Below are positions 18,554 to 28,878 of a stretch of DNA of 64,000 nt, piece after piece. The DNA is from Synechococcus sp. UW105 (lineage in GTDB: Bacteria; Cyanobacteriota; Cyanobacteriia; PCC-6307; Cyanobiaceae): assembly GCF_900473935.1 (NCBI RefSeq), contig NZ_UCNN01000007.1, forward strand, positions 62,001 through 126,000, given 5' to 3'. Position 1 is the first letter of the stretch. Every line of letters begins with the position of its first letter. The position numbers were made by a program, and so were the translations under genes. The notes below the pieces were generated by a model. The model had not been told where the DNA came from and ran no database searches. It saw only the letters and a list, made by a program, of their open reading frames with translations.

Positions 18554-19576
18554 ATCGTCCCAGCGCTCCGCCAGCTGTTGCGCCTCAGGGGGCGATAGAG
18601 GGCTGAGACTCCAGCAACGGTCCCAGATGGATTGAGGCGGCAGCACGACAGGACGCAGACGCGACGGCACAGACGCACGCAGCCCCCTAAACACCTGCTG
18701 GGGCAAAGGTGGCACCCAGCCCTCAGCCAGCAGCCCAGCCAGAAGCGGCTCGCTCCAGGCCTCCTCAACCCAGGCCTGGGGCAGTGGTTCCTTGGTTGTG
18801 GCAGGCCGCATCAACAGCGTCCAATTCAGAGGCGCACCCTGCTCAGGCAACACCGCCTTCACCCGCGGATCACTCCTGAGCATCTTCATGCATCGCACTA
18901 AAGGCAGAACCGCCACCCGAGCCTTGCCCTGCAGCAGCCAGTTGAGAGCATGACGATCGTCAAACACTCGAGCCGCTCCCCGCAGACGACGCAACGCATC
19001 AGGCGCATCGATGTGATCGGCAAGACTGAGCACAAGCCTGGGGCTAGCGGGGAGCACCACCTGCCCAGCCAGGCCAGGCTCGAGCAACGTTCTCCACCCC
19101 TGCTTGGCAACATTCGGCCCGTCGTCATCGCCCCGGAACACCATCACCCAGGGACTGACCGACACAGGCAACAGAGCCGCAGCCAAATCGGGAGGGAAGC
19201 TCCCCAGCAGGCTGACAGCCTGCTGACTGAGGCGCTCACGCAGCGAGGGCGCTCCTAAGGACTGCAAGGCATCCGGGGGGAGCTGGGGAACCCAGCCGTC
19301 CGGAAGGGCTAGGAGGTCCGCCGGCAGCGGAAGCTGGCCCTCCAGCTGCCGGATCGATTCCAAGGGTTTGTACTGCCAAGGCTTAGCGATCCGGCGGCGC
19401 CAGAGCATCGGCAGAGTCTCAGGGGCCGCCATCAACGTGGGGGCAGCGGCCCTGGCACATCCCGAAAGGCCACTCATACCAAGCAGCAAACCCATCTGCA
19501 GCACCTGGCGCCGCCGGATCCCCGCCGGGGGCAGAGCAGGTGAACGCAGGGATGGAACGTTGGAGTCGGCCGTCAT
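18542..19576 (-). CDS. Putative Tat-exported lipoprotein, periplasmic substrate-binding type
   Basis: The 344-residue protein starts at MTADSNVPS. It has a twin-arginine-like signal (IRRRQVLQMGLLLG) ending in a lipobox (GLSGC), so it is likely Tat-exported and lipid-anchored. The rest resembles polyamine/iron-type ABC solute-binding proteins: a two-lobed pattern with VVLPASPRLVLSLADHI and a late TRP-rich region. No cognate permease or ATPase is adjacent. It overlaps the start of the CobT-like gene's end by 4 bp, indicating co-expression. Confidence 0.7.
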   Translation of the reverse strand: MTADSNVPSLRSPALPPAGIRRRQVLQMGLLLGMSGLSGCARAAAPTLMAAPETLPMLWRRRIAKPWQYKPLESIRQLEGQLPLPADLLALPDGWVPQLPPDALQSLGAPSLRERLSQQAVSLLGSFPPDLAAALLPVSVSPWVMVFRGDDDGPNVAKQGWRTLLEPGLAGQVVLPASPRLVLSLADHIDAPDALRRLRGAARVFDDRHALNWLLQGKARVAVLPLVRCMKMLRSDPRVKAVLPEQGAPLNWTLLMRPATTKEPLPQAWVEEAWSEPLLAGLLAEGWVPPLPQQVFRGLRASVPSRLRPVVLPPQSIWDRCWSLSPLSPPEAQQLAERWDDSTP

Positions 19577-20784
19577 GGCTCCGACCCTAAAGACCCGCCA
19601 CCAGTGCACCCACCGGGCTGTTGCAACAGAGCATCCATCGCCCGATCGCAATCCGCCAGCAACTGATCCGTACCAATACCGCGCAGCTGGGCGAGTAGAG
19701 CCAGCCCCCCTGCACCGACCCCCTCCTTCACATGACCGAGTTCGTAATCGCGAAGCTGCTGATGGCGACTCAACTGCAAACGAAGACCACTGGCGATCGC
19801 CAAAACAGGGAGCTCCAAAAAACGGGAAACGCGCTGCAACAGCTCCGGGAAGGCTGGAGGGCTAGGCCTCTGATCCACCATCTCCGCAAGCTGCTCAACC
19901 GCCAGCCAGGCGGTGGTGCCCAGAAGTAACTGACTTGCCAGCACTGGGCGCTCGTGAGGGGCACAGCCGGTCAGAGCAAGGGCCAGCACAGCCAGCATCT
20001 GACTGCCCCCCGCCAGCATTAACGGCTGGCCGGACTCCATGGCCCCCTCGATGAGCCCAGCGGCTAGGGCCTGAAACGGGTCCCCCACGGCAGCAACCAA
20101 GGGCTTCGGCTGAATAGGCGGGCGCAGAGCAGCCGCTTTCAGCCCGTCAGCGACCAGGCTTTGTTTCAGGACAAGAGGTGGCTGCCGAGCACTACCGCTC
20201 ACCAGGTCATCCACGGGCACCCCAAGGCCACTCAGTACAGCCTGCGCTGTGGTGGTGCCTCCCGGGACGCATTCCGCCAGCACGAGCGGCCCCCGCAGCA
20301 CAGACCCCAGTCGCCGCCCGCGCTCCCAAAGCCGCTCGACCCTGTCAAGCGACATCGCCTGACCACTGCTGAGACAGTCCGCAGCCCCGAGGGAGGGTGC
20401 TTCAAAACGCAGATGCGGGAACGGGGGCTGTTGATGCAGACCGATGGCCGCCACCTCAGGCGCCAGGGCGAGTCGTTGGGCTGCAGCCCAGCTGATCAGT
20501 GCCGGTGAGACCCCTGCCGGCAAAGGGGGGAGGGGCCAGTGCGGCTGATGAGCAGGCCCATGCAGCAACAGCTCGGCATCAGCGATAGCCGTGTAGCGAC
20601 GGGATGCCGTTGTGGCCCCTGCCGCCGAGATCCCTGGGACCTCGGCGGTGCGGGTGGCCGCCAACACCACCAGCAACGAGGGTTGAAATGCCTGATCACA
20701 CCAAGGGCGCAAGCGGGCGGTGAGATCGGCATGCGACCAACCTGCACCGATCAACTCACATCCAGGCGGAAGGATTGAGGCCAT
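19573..20784 (-). CDS. CobT-like nicotinate-nucleotide phosphoribosyltransferase family protein
   Basis: The protein (about 403 residues from ATG 20784, 407 from ATG 20796) belongs to the cyanobacterial/archaeal CobT-related group. It has ECVPGGTTTAQAVL, a Gly-rich MLAGGSQMLAVLALAL stretch, and the near-C-terminal VKEGVGAGG with the Glu expected to act as base. Canonical CobT forms alpha-ribazole phosphate for the lower ligand of cobamides. Marine picocyanobacteria make pseudocobalamin, so the exact substrate here is uncertain. It is in the same operon as the lipoprotein gene downstream. Confidence 0.82.
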   Translation of the reverse strand: MASILPPGCELIGAGWSHADLTARLRPWCDQAFQPSLLVVLAATRTAEVPGISAAGATTASRRYTAIADAELLLHGPAHQPHWPLPPLPAGVSPALISWAAAQRLALAPEVAAIGLHQQPPFPHLRFEAPSLGAADCLSSGQAMSLDRVERLWERGRRLGSVLRGPLVLAECVPGGTTTAQAVLSGLGVPVDDLVSGSARQPPLVLKQSLVADGLKAAALRPPIQPKPLVAAVGDPFQALAAGLIEGAMESGQPLMLAGGSQMLAVLALALTGCAPHERPVLASQLLLGTTAWLAVEQLAEMVDQRPSPPAFPELLQRVSRFLELPVLAIASGLRLQLSRHQQLRDYELGHVKEGVGAGGLALLAQLRGIGTDQLLADCDRAMDALLQQPGGCTGGGSLGSEP

Positions 20785-20817
20785 GGTGGGAGACATCGCA
20801 GAGGAAGGAGGTCTGCT

Positions 20818-21483
20818 TCAGAGAGGGTCAAGGGCAACCAGGCCCTCTAGCGCCTTCGGAGGCGATGGAACAGGAGCCTTCAGACGCGGAAAGATCCAAT
20901 ACGACAGAGCGTGCAGGGCAAGCACATAGATGAGCTGCTGCAGCATCACCAGGCCCAGCGCCATCAACTGCACCTGCTCGAGATCGGGGGAAAGGGTGAC
21001 GCGCAGAGGTAAATGCAACAGCACCAGGACATTGTTGAGGGTGCTGATCAGGCCATTGAGCATGTTGTCACCAGCCCGGGTAATCACCACCCAGAGGTTC
21101 TCTCCCACCAGCAGCGACAACACCACGACCCTCACCAGAAAACCGGCTGCACCGAGCAGGGTTCCCAGGCCCCAGCTCAGCCACCAGCTCAGACCCCGAA
21201 GCCAGCACCAACCCAGCCAAAGCGAGAGCAATCCGTAGGGGAAGAGGATCAAAGGCCCGCGCACGGGACCCATCAGAGCCACCAGAAGCAGCACCGCCAA
21301 AACCACGCCCTCCAGGCCGGCCTTCCAGCCTCGTCGCAGCAGCAAAAGCGCCAGCGGCAGGGGCAGCGCCAGCCTGAACAGCGCCCCACCAACGGGCAAG
21401 TAATAGAGCGCCAGCCAAATCAGGCCTGCGGTAGCGGCCAGATAGGAGGTCTCCATCACCCGCAAAGCCTGGCGACGGCTCAT
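20818..21483 (-). CDS. DUF2232 membrane protein
   Basis: The 221-residue protein begins MSRRQALRVMETSYLAA and has about six hydrophobic helices (for example LIWLALYYLPVGG, WKAGLEGVVLAVLLLVALM, MLQQLIYVLALHALSYWIF). This matches the cyanobacterial DUF2232 family of unknown function. The ATG at 21483 is chosen over the TTG at 21507, which would overlap the upstream gene. A positive-rich, Pro-rich cytosolic tail ends the protein. It probably belongs to one transcript with the lipoprotein and topA genes. Confidence 0.82.
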   Translation of the reverse strand: MSRRQALRVMETSYLAATAGLIWLALYYLPVGGALFRLALPLPLALLLLRRGWKAGLEGVVLAVLLLVALMGPVRGPLILFPYGLLSLWLGWCWLRGLSWWLSWGLGTLLGAAGFLVRVVVLSLLVGENLWVVITRAGDNMLNGLISTLNNVLVLLHLPLRVTLSPDLEQVQLMALGLVMLQQLIYVLALHALSYWIFPRLKAPVPSPPKALEGLVALDPL

Positions 21484-21503
21484 GCCATGACCGACAGGCC
21501 GGC

Positions 21504-21983
21504 TCAAGGTTTCGCTCCTCGGCGATCCGGGGTCACCTGCAGGGTGGCAGGGGGCTGAATGCGCTCGATCCTCTCCACTTCAAATTCAATGCCGGCCTCC
21601 CGCAGGGACCTGGTCACCACTTCAGCCGGAGCGGAAGGATCCGCCGCCGACAGTCGAATCGTGATCCTGTAAGGCTGAGGAGTCGCTGGCTTGGGGCGCG
21701 CCTGGCTCACCACCGCTCGGGACGGCACCGCAGTGGCTGGCTTGTCATCCTTGCTATCCGCAGAAGCCCCCTCCGCTGGCGTTGACTTCAACGGCTGGGG
21801 ACGGGGCTTCTGCGGTGATGGCTCGCCGCTAGATGCAGAGGTTGAAGGCACCGACGCGGTGCCGGCAGCGGGTGTGGACGGTGCATCAAAACTGTCTGCA
21901 AGCTTCTGGCCAACAGGGTTATTCCCGCAGGCCTGCAGGAGCATGAGCGCCACCATCAAGAGGCCAGAACGGGCCTGGACCAT
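21504..21983 (-). CDS. Putative lipoprotein with low-complexity linker
   Basis: The 159-residue protein has a lipoprotein signal peptide ([20 protein letters not shown], with C as the lipidated residue). A Pro/Ser/Ala/Lys-rich spacer of about 75 residues follows, then a small C-terminal domain (YRITIRLSAADPSAPAEVV followed by LREAGIEFEVERIERI), which looks like an alpha/beta fold. It overlaps topA by 3 bp at its start. The function is unknown; the design suggests a periplasmic domain held off the membrane by a flexible linker. Confidence 0.72.
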   Translation of the reverse strand: MVQARSGLLMVALMLLQACGNNPVGQKLADSFDAPSTPAAGTASVPSTSASSGEPSPQKPRPQPLKSTPAEGASADSKDDKPATAVPSRAVVSQARPKPATPQPYRITIRLSAADPSAPAEVVTRSLREAGIEFEVERIERIQPPATLQVTPDRRGAKP

Positions 21984-24673
21984 CAGGCATCTCCAGGCTT
22001 GATCACGCGCACGGCACTGGCGCGGAGCCGACCCGTTTTGGTGGTCGCCGGTGGCTTCTTGGCCGCCGGCTTCTTAGCAGCAGCCTTTTTGGTGGTCGTC
22101 GTTTTGCGTCGGGAGGTCTTTTTGGCCGCGGCCTTGGCCTCCAGCAGTTCAACGGCATCCTCCAGGGTGATGTCGTCAGCCCCCTTCCCCTCCGGCAAGG
22201 AGGCATTCACTTTGCCCTGTTTCACATAAAGGCCATAGGGACCGTCGTACACCTGGATGGATTCATCACTGCCCTTGGGCTTGCCGAGATCTTTGAGAGC
22301 GGTGCGACCTCCACGCCCACGCTTGGGCATGGCCAGCAGTTCGAGAGCCCGACTCAGGCCCACGCTCAGCACATCGTCCTCCCCCTTGAGCGAGCGGTAA
22401 TCCTTCTCGCCCTTGCCCTTGTCCCACACCACATAGGGTCCGAAACGCCCGAGGCCAGCTTGCACCTTGCCACCATCCGAATGCTCGCCAAGCAGGCGGG
22501 GGAGGCGCAGCAACCCAAGGGCATCGTCTAAGGAGAGGTCCTCGGGCTTCACACCCTTGGGAAGCGAAGCCCTCTTGGGTTTGGGATTCTCATCGCTCAC
22601 CTGGCCGCGCTGGACATAGGGGCCGTACTGACCAAACAGCAAATAAACCAAATCGCCGGTCTCAGGATCCTCACCCAGGGCTTCAGGCCCATCGGCCTTC
22701 TGCTTGAGGATGAGTTCAGCCTTCTCGGCATCGAGGTCAGCAGGAGTGATTTCCAGCGGCAGCGTTGCTTTGAGCAACTCCTCCTCGCCATCCTCCCCAA
22801 CACGCTTGGCCTCGAGATAGGCCCCAAAACGTCCGATGCGCACCACACAGGGCAGACCCTCGAGATCCACCGTGCGTGAGGTCCCGGAATCGATGTCTCC
22901 TTCCCGTTGCTGGACGAGGTTCTCAAGGCCCTTTTCGCCCTTGTAGAACCCATCGAGATAAGGCAACCACTGCACCTTGCCGTGGGAAATCTCATCCAGA
23001 GTGTTTTCCATCCGAGCCGTGAAGCCAGGGTCCACCAAATCGGGGAAATGCTCCTCAAGAAGAGCCGTCACAGCAAAGGCAGTGAAGCTGGGGGTGAGGG
23101 CATTGCTCTGCAGGCTGGCGTAACCGCGGTCAACAATCGTGCCGATGATGCTGGCGTAGGTGGACGGACGGCCAATCCCTTCTTTCTCAAGCATCTTCAC
23201 GAGGGATGCCTCGCTGAATCGAGCCGGCGGCTGGGTCTGGTGACCGAGTGCCTCCACCTCCTGAGGACTTGGGGCATCACCACTTTTCAGTGCAGGCAGC
23301 AGCACTTCCTGCCCCTCAAGGGCCGCATCCGGGTCATCGCTGCCTTCGACGTAAGCGCGGAAGAAGCCTGGGAAATCAATCCGTTTGCCGTTCGCCCGGA
23401 AGCGGGCTTCGCCAACCGCAAGCTCAACAGCCATCATCGTGAGCCGCGCTTCAGCCATCTGACTGGCAACGGTGCGCTTCCAGATCAGTTCGTAGAGCGA
23501 AAGATCCCGCCCCTCAAGTCCCGTTTCAGACGGAGAGCGAAAGCTTTCGCCGGCCGGGCGGATCGCTTCGTGAGCCTCCTGGGCATTCCGAGCCTTGGTA
23601 CTGAACTGACGTGCTGCCTTGCTGAGGTATTCCGTGCCGTAGCGGGATTCAACACAGCTGCGAGCAGCCGTAATTGCCTGTTCGGATAGGTGCACCGAGT
23701 CGGTGCGCATGTAGGTGATGAACCCTCGTTCGTAGAGCCCCTGCGCGCAGCGCATGGTCTCCCGTGCGGAAAGCCGCAGTTTGCGGTTCGCCTCTTGCTG
23801 CAGGGTGCTGGTGGTAAAGGGCGGAACAGGGCGCCGCACCGTCGGCTTCTCCTCCACCGCCTCGACACACCAGTCACCACTGCGCACTTGGTCGGCCAGG
23901 AGACGGGCCTCGTCTTCACTGAGCAGACGAACGGCACTCCCCTTTTTCAGGGCTCCTGTGCTCTCATCAAAATCGTTACCGGTGGCAATCTTCTGACCAC
24001 CGAGATGGCTGAGTTTGGCATCAAAACTGCTGCCGGAATGGCTGAGCCTTGCTTTGAGGTCCCAATAACTGCCACTGCGGAACGCTCTTCTAGCCCGTTC
24101 ACGCTGCACGAGAAGGCGAACAGCCACCGACTGCACCCTGCCGGCGGAAAGCCCCCAAGCCACTTTCTTCCAAAGGAGGGGGGAAAGGGTATAGCCGACA
24201 AGGCGATCGAGGATCCGGCGAGTTTCCTGGGCATGCACAAGCTCCATATCGAGCTCTCGTGTGTCATCCAGAGCCCGGGAGATGGCCTCTTTGGTGATCT
24301 CGTGGAACACCATGCGCTTGACAGGCACCTTGGGCGACAGAAGTTCGAGCAGGTGCCAGCTAATGCTTTCCCCTTCCCGGTCTTCATCAGTCGCCAAGAG
24401 GAGCTGATCCGCCCCCTTCAGCGCGTCCTTCAACTCGCGCACCACCTTCTTCTTGTCCTTCGGAACCACATAGAGGGGTTCGAAGTCGGATTCAGTGTTG
24501 ACACCGAGGTTGGCCCATTTCTGCCCTTTTTGGGCCGCTGGGATCTCGCTTGCGTTGTTGGGGAGGTCGCGCACATGACCCATCGAGGCCTCAACCCGGT
24601 AGCCCTTGGGGAGGAAACCACGGATGGTTCGGGCCTTGGTGGGGCTCTCGACGATGACCAGGGTGTTCGCCAC
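21983..24673 (-). CDS. topA: DNA topoisomerase I
   Basis: TopA relaxes negative supercoils. The 896-residue protein starts at GTG 24673 ([16 protein letters not shown]), the conserved TOPRIM opening; the open frame goes further up without support. The acidic cluster DEDREGES and the active Tyr in [10 protein letters not shown] (about residue 320) are intact. Instead of C-terminal zinc fingers it has several repeated small modules ([19 protein letters not shown] and similar) and a Lys/Ala-rich tail, as in other cyanobacteria. The downstream lipoprotein and DUF2232 genes are tightly linked. Confidence 0.96.
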   Translation of the reverse strand: MANTLVIVESPTKARTIRGFLPKGYRVEASMGHVRDLPNNASEIPAAQKGQKWANLGVNTESDFEPLYVVPKDKKKVVRELKDALKGADQLLLATDEDREGESISWHLLELLSPKVPVKRMVFHEITKEAISRALDDTRELDMELVHAQETRRILDRLVGYTLSPLLWKKVAWGLSAGRVQSVAVRLLVQRERARRAFRSGSYWDLKARLSHSGSSFDAKLSHLGGQKIATGNDFDESTGALKKGSAVRLLSEDEARLLADQVRSGDWCVEAVEEKPTVRRPVPPFTTSTLQQEANRKLRLSARETMRCAQGLYERGFITYMRTDSVHLSEQAITAARSCVESRYGTEYLSKAARQFSTKARNAQEAHEAIRPAGESFRSPSETGLEGRDLSLYELIWKRTVASQMAEARLTMMAVELAVGEARFRANGKRIDFPGFFRAYVEGSDDPDAALEGQEVLLPALKSGDAPSPQEVEALGHQTQPPARFSEASLVKMLEKEGIGRPSTYASIIGTIVDRGYASLQSNALTPSFTAFAVTALLEEHFPDLVDPGFTARMENTLDEISHGKVQWLPYLDGFYKGEKGLENLVQQREGDIDSGTSRTVDLEGLPCVVRIGRFGAYLEAKRVGEDGEEELLKATLPLEITPADLDAEKAELILKQKADGPEALGEDPETGDLVYLLFGQYGPYVQRGQVSDENPKPKRASLPKGVKPEDLSLDDALGLLRLPRLLGEHSDGGKVQAGLGRFGPYVVWDKGKGEKDYRSLKGEDDVLSVGLSRALELLAMPKRGRGGRTALKDLGKPKGSDESIQVYDGPYGLYVKQGKVNASLPEGKGADDITLEDAVELLEAKAAAKKTSRRKTTTTKKAAAKKPAAKKPPATTKTGRLRASAVRVIKPGDA

Positions 24674-24810
24674 AGGCGGGAGGTAACCGTTCCCTTCTTT
24701 ATCGCACCGTCGAACCAACTGCAGCGAATGGACAGGTTTTCATGGCCTCAAGCAGGTCGATCCGGCAGCGCGGCTACAGTCATCCGAACAGGTCTGATCC
24801 CGCGAGCGCC

Positions 24811-26382
24811 ATGCCCGAGTTGGGTGCACTGCTTCTCTCCACCCAGGCCATGCCCGCGCCGGGCGAATTGCTGAATCTGGCGCTAAATGCCGGAGCCATT
24901 GCCCCGGAGGGGGCAGTGCTGCTGGCCATGCTGGCCACCCTTCTGGTGGACCTGGCTGGTGAACGCGTCGCCATCCGTTGGGTCCCTCCCATCTGCTACC
25001 TAGGCCTTGGTGCTGCCCTTGTGCTGCTGGCCCTGCAGTGGAATGCACCTCTGGAGCCCTCTTTCCTCGGGGCCTTTCTCTCCGACCGACTGGCCATCGC
25101 CTTCAGGGCGGTGGTGGCGATGTCCACCTTGCTGTCATTGCTGATCAGTTGGAGATACGCAGAAAAGAGCGGTACGCCCGTTGGTGAATACGCCGCCATC
25201 CTCCTAGCGGCAACCTTGGGAGGCATGCTCCTCTGCGGTGCCACCGATCTAGTGAGCGTATTCGTCTCGCTGGAAACCCTCTCAGTCGCTAGTTATTTGC
25301 TCTCGGGCTACATGAAGCGGGACGCCCGCAGCTCGGAAGCGGCGTTGAAATATTTGCTGGTCGGTTCAGCCGCTGCGGCCGTGTTCCTTTACGGCGCGTC
25401 CCTGCTGTATGGCCTGAGCGGCTCCACCAGCCTCGAAACCATCGGTCTTGCTCTGATCGATAGTCCATCGCCTTTGGCAGCCCTTGCCCTGGTGTTCGTG
25501 CTGGCAACAGTGGCGTTCAAAATTGCTGCTGTGCCTTTCCACCAGTGGACGCCTGATGTGTACGAAGGCTCACCAACTCCGGTGGTGGCCTTCCTCTCGG
25601 TGGGGTCCAAGGCAGCAGGTTTTGCCCTTGCACTGCGCATCCTCGTGGGCTGTTTCGGCTCCTTCGATACCCAGTGGAAGCTGCTGTTCACAGTCTTAGC
25701 CCTGCTGAGCATGACCCTCGGCAACGTGGTGGCGCTGGCCCAGACCTCGATGAAGCGCATGCTGGCCTACAGCTCGATCGGCCAGGCGGGCTTCGTGATG
25801 ATCGGCCTGGTGTGTGGCACCGAAGAAGGCTTTGCCGCCATGGTCCTTTACATGGCTGCCTACCTGTTCATGAATCTGGGCGCCTTTGCCTGCATCATCC
25901 TTTTCTCCATCCGTACCGGTAGTGATCGAATCTCCGACTACGCCGGTCTTTACCAAAAGGATCCCCTGATCACGCTCGGACTGAGCCTCTGCCTGCTCTC
26001 TCTGGGAGGGATCCCGCCGATGCTTGGCTTCTTCGGCAAGATTTACCTCTTCTTCGCCGGCTGGGCCGATCACCAGTATCTCCTGGTGGTGGTTGGCCTG
26101 ATCACCTCCGTGGTGTCGATTTACTACTACATCGGGGTGATCAAGATGATGGTGGTCAAGGAGCCCCAAGAGGCCTCTGACGTGGTCAAGGATTATCCAG
26201 AGGTGACTTGGAACACCATCGGCCTACCCCCACTCCGCTTCGCCCTGGTGACTTGCGTGATTGTCACTGCAGTGGGAGGCATTCTTTCCGATCCGATCTT
26301 CCGCTGGGCCAATAGTGCCGTTGACGGCACTCCGCTGCTGCAGCAGGCAATCGCCATCGCTAGTCAGAAAGCGATTGGCTGA
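24811..26382 (+). CDS. ndhB: NAD(P)H-quinone oxidoreductase subunit 2 (NDH-1 NdhB)
   Basis: NdhB is one of the antiporter-like membrane subunits of the cyanobacterial NDH-1 complex, which drives respiration and cyclic electron flow. The 523-residue protein has about 14 membrane helices and the conserved segments [56 protein letters not shown] and [16 protein letters not shown]. The start at [10 protein letters not shown] is typical for marine Synechococcus. The gene is divergent from topA and its end overlaps the next gene by 8 bp. Confidence 0.98.
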   Translation: MPELGALLLSTQAMPAPGELLNLALNAGAIAPEGAVLLAMLATLLVDLAGERVAIRWVPPICYLGLGAALVLLALQWNAPLEPSFLGAFLSDRLAIAFRAVVAMSTLLSLLISWRYAEKSGTPVGEYAAILLAATLGGMLLCGATDLVSVFVSLETLSVASYLLSGYMKRDARSSEAALKYLLVGSAAAAVFLYGASLLYGLSGSTSLETIGLALIDSPSPLAALALVFVLATVAFKIAAVPFHQWTPDVYEGSPTPVVAFLSVGSKAAGFALALRILVGCFGSFDTQWKLLFTVLALLSMTLGNVVALAQTSMKRMLAYSSIGQAGFVMIGLVCGTEEGFAAMVLYMAAYLFMNLGAFACIILFSIRTGSDRISDYAGLYQKDPLITLGLSLCLLSLGGIPPMLGFFGKIYLFFAGWADHQYLLVVVGLITSVVSIYYYIGVIKMMVVKEPQEASDVVKDYPEVTWNTIGLPPLRFALVTCVIVTAVGGILSDPIFRWANSAVDGTPLLQQAIAIASQKAIG

Positions 26383-27091
26383 GCCCTCCACCGCTGACCC
26401 CGGCCATCCAGTCGCCCGTCTGACGGGCGTGAAAAAGATCTACGGCCAGGGTGCAACTGAAGTGAGGGCCCTTGATGGCCTTGATCTCACCGTTCAACAA
26501 GGCGATTACCTGGCTGTGATGGGCGCCAGCGGATCCGGCAAGAGCACGGCGATGAACATTCTCGGCTGTCTCGATCGCCCCAGCACAGGTGAATATCTGC
26601 TGAACGGCGTGGCAGTGGAACAGCTTGATGATGACCATCTCGCCGATCTGCGCAATCAGCAACTGGGGTTCGTGTTTCAGCAGTTCCATCTGCTCCCGCA
26701 CGCCACGGCCATGGAAAACGTCATGCTTCCCATGGTGTATGCCGGGGTGCCAGCAGCAGAACGGCGCCGTCGAGCTGCCGAGGCCCTTGACCGTGTCGGG
26801 CTAGCGGAACGACTGGAGAACCGTCCCAACCAGCTTTCTGGTGGCCAGCAGCAGAGGGTTGCCATCGCCAGGTCGATCATCAACCAACCGGCCTTACTGC
26901 TTGCGGATGAACCCACAGGAGCTCTCGACTCCCGCACCACCGAGGACGTGCTTGATCTCTTCGATGACCTGCACAGCCAGGGCATCACCCTTGTGCTTGT
27001 CACGCATGAGGATGAGGTTGCTGCCCGCGCCGAAACCGTGGCCTTCTTCCGAGATGGCCGTGTGGACAACATCTCCAGGAATCAGCAATAA
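26375..27091 (+). CDS. ABC transporter ATP-binding protein (MacB/LolD/DevA type)
   Basis: The 238-residue ATPase has Walker A (GASGSGKST), Q-loop, signature ([14 protein letters not shown]), Walker B ([12 protein letters not shown]) and an H-loop ([11 protein letters not shown]). It is most like MacB/LolD/DevA ATPases that energise mechanotransmission-type exporters. No permease or membrane-fusion partner is adjacent. Start: a TTG at 26375 within the end of ndhB is the only in-frame candidate before the conserved [12 protein letters not shown]. The frame is open further up inside ndhB. Confidence 0.88.
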   Translation: MAEPSTADPGHPVARLTGVKKIYGQGATEVRALDGLDLTVQQGDYLAVMGASGSGKSTAMNILGCLDRPSTGEYLLNGVAVEQLDDDHLADLRNQQLGFVFQQFHLLPHATAMENVMLPMVYAGVPAAERRRRAAEALDRVGLAERLENRPNQLSGGQQQRVAIARSIINQPALLLADEPTGALDSRTTEDVLDLFDDLHSQGITLVLVTHEDEVAARAETVAFFRDGRVDNISRNQQ

Positions 27092-27152
27092 CTGAGAATT
27101 CGGTCAGGGCTTCTCAGCCTGTTTAACTTGGGGAGAGGCGCCTGCAGCCTGC

Positions 27153-27887
27153 ATGCCAGACCCGTCAACACCACGTCTGCGCGTCCTCGTGGTGGACGAC
27201 GAAGCCAAGCTCACCGAACTGCTTCAGCTTGAACTGGATGTCGAGGGCTATGACGTCGATATCGCCTGCGATGGAGCGTCCGGCCTGGTGAAGGCACGGT
27301 CTGAACCGGCCCCTGATTTGATTGTTCTCGACTGGAACCTGCCCGACTTCTCCGGTGTGGACATCTGTCAGCGCATCCGGCGAAGTGGCGTCACCATCCC
27401 GATCCTGATGCTGACGGGCCACGACGACATCGCCGATCGCGTCACAGCTCTGGATGCCGGGGTTGATGACTACCTGATCAAACCCTTCTCGATCGAGGAA
27501 CTGATGGCTCGCCTGAGGGCGATGCAACGCCGGGCCCAGACCTTCTCTGGAGGGGGGCAAGGGCGAGAGCCGGTGGTCCTCACAATGAGTGATCTAAGGA
27601 TCGACACCAGCACCCGCGATGTCAGCCGCGGCGACCGGCAAATTCAATTGTCCGTCAAGGAATACGATCTGCTTCTGTTCCTGATGCGTGCCGACGGCAA
27701 GGTTCTGGAACGTGCGGAGATTATGCGCGGCGTCTGGGGCGACAACTTCTACGGCGACGACAATTTGCTCGACGTCTATATCCGCTATCTACGCCAAAAG
27801 ATTGAAGCGCCTGAATTACCGGCACTGATCCACACCGTGCGAGGTGTGGGATTCATCCTTCGTGACGCCTCGAGTCAGGAGACCTGA
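27153..27887 (+). CDS. OmpR-family response regulator
   Basis: The 244-residue protein has a receiver domain (VLVVDDEAKL acidic pocket, phospho-acceptor Asp in LIVLDWNLPD, Thr in MLTGHDD, Lys in LIKPFS). It is followed by a winged-helix DNA-binding domain (SVKEYDLLLFLMR ... VYIRYLRQKIE ... IHTVRGVGFIL). It is similar to the RppA/NblR group of cyanobacterial regulators that respond to light or redox stress. No histidine kinase gene is adjacent. The 3' end overlaps the convergent M23 peptidase gene by 35 bp. Confidence 0.93.
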   Translation: MPDPSTPRLRVLVVDDEAKLTELLQLELDVEGYDVDIACDGASGLVKARSEPAPDLIVLDWNLPDFSGVDICQRIRRSGVTIPILMLTGHDDIADRVTALDAGVDDYLIKPFSIEELMARLRAMQRRAQTFSGGGQGREPVVLTMSDLRIDTSTRDVSRGDRQIQLSVKEYDLLLFLMRADGKVLERAEIMRGVWGDNFYGDDNLLDVYIRYLRQKIEAPELPALIHTVRGVGFILRDASSQET

Positions 27888-28848
27888 GGCTGTCCAGCAG
27901 CTGGCCCACCAGCATTGCTACGGCATCGCCACCCTCACCGGTGAGGGGATTGAGGTCCATATCGCCAGGATCGGTGGCCACCCATCCAGAGCCATGGGGC
28001 TTGCGCAACTCGAAATGCAGATGGGGTCCGGTGCTGATGCCCGTGCTTCCCACCCGGCCGATCACCTCACCCTGCCGCACCCGGTCCCCGCTCTTGACAT
28101 AGAGCTCAGACAGATGGCCATAAAGGGTGCGCCGTTTCGGATTGGCATGCTCCAGCTCCACCGCGATGCCATAGCCACCAGCCAGGCCGCTACTGGCGAC
28201 GCTGCCAGACAGGGCTGCCACCACAGGCGTGCCCTCAGGGGCTGCTAGATCCCTGCCAGCGTGCATCAACCACTCACCAAAAACTGGATGCAGGCGCCAA
28301 CCGAACTCGCTGGTGGTGATCGCGGAACCGATGATCGGGAAGAGCAAGCGACGATCACCGTTCCCCACAAGCGGCAAGGGTCTCGGGGTGACAGAAAACA
28401 CCGATTCGAGTCGAAAACCGCTGCCCCCGAGCAGGGCAGACACTGGCACGGTGATCGGAGGCAGGGGACGGCCATCCCTGCCCCGCCGCAGCGTGGTGGG
28501 CAAGCCAGCGCCACCTCTCTCGCGCCAAGCAATTCGCGCCGCCAGTCGGCGACCGGCCCCGCCCCGGATCGCGACCCCTGAAGCACACTCCTGACGGGAC
28601 AGGGCCCCACTGCGACAGGCTTGCTGAAAACGCGGAACATCAATCGGCAGTCCCGGGGCATCACCCTCGAGCTCACGGCGTTCAGCAGGTGTAATCACCT
28701 GATTGCGCTCGAGATTTTCGAGCGAATGATCAAAGCGCAGAGGGGATTGCGGCGCGGGCAGATTCGCCGGAGGCCGCACTGGGCCAGAAGGATGAAGGGG
28801 CACCCCAGCGGGAACAGTCAGCAGCCAGGCAGCCGCGAGCCAACGCAC
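27853..28848 (-). CDS. Secreted M23 family (LytM) metallopeptidase
   Basis: The 331-residue protein starts at GTG (MRWLAAAWLLTVPAGVPL), a signal peptide. The C-terminal third is an M23 peptidase domain with the zinc ligands HAGRD (HxxxD) and HLHFE (HxH) plus the usual LYGHLSELYVKSGDRVRQGE stretch. Such enzymes cut peptidoglycan cross-bridges or activate amidases in the periplasm. The N-terminal half is a Pro/Arg-rich region with two Cys, specific to the group. It lies 30 bp downstream of birA on the same strand. Confidence 0.9.
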   Translation of the reverse strand: MRWLAAAWLLTVPAGVPLHPSGPVRPPANLPAPQSPLRFDHSLENLERNQVITPAERRELEGDAPGLPIDVPRFQQACRSGALSRQECASGVAIRGGAGRRLAARIAWRERGGAGLPTTLRRGRDGRPLPPITVPVSALLGGSGFRLESVFSVTPRPLPLVGNGDRRLLFPIIGSAITTSEFGWRLHPVFGEWLMHAGRDLAAPEGTPVVAALSGSVASSGLAGGYGIAVELEHANPKRRTLYGHLSELYVKSGDRVRQGEVIGRVGSTGISTGPHLHFELRKPHGSGWVATDPGDMDLNPLTGEGGDAVAMLVGQLLDSLRSPDSRRHEG

Positions 28849-28878
28849 AGCCCGACTCCAATTGTGTTCAGCAAGACT

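Noticed and set aside
23690..24874. A 394-codon plus-strand frame within topA
   Set aside because: Antisense shadow of topA, with low-complexity composition and no family features.
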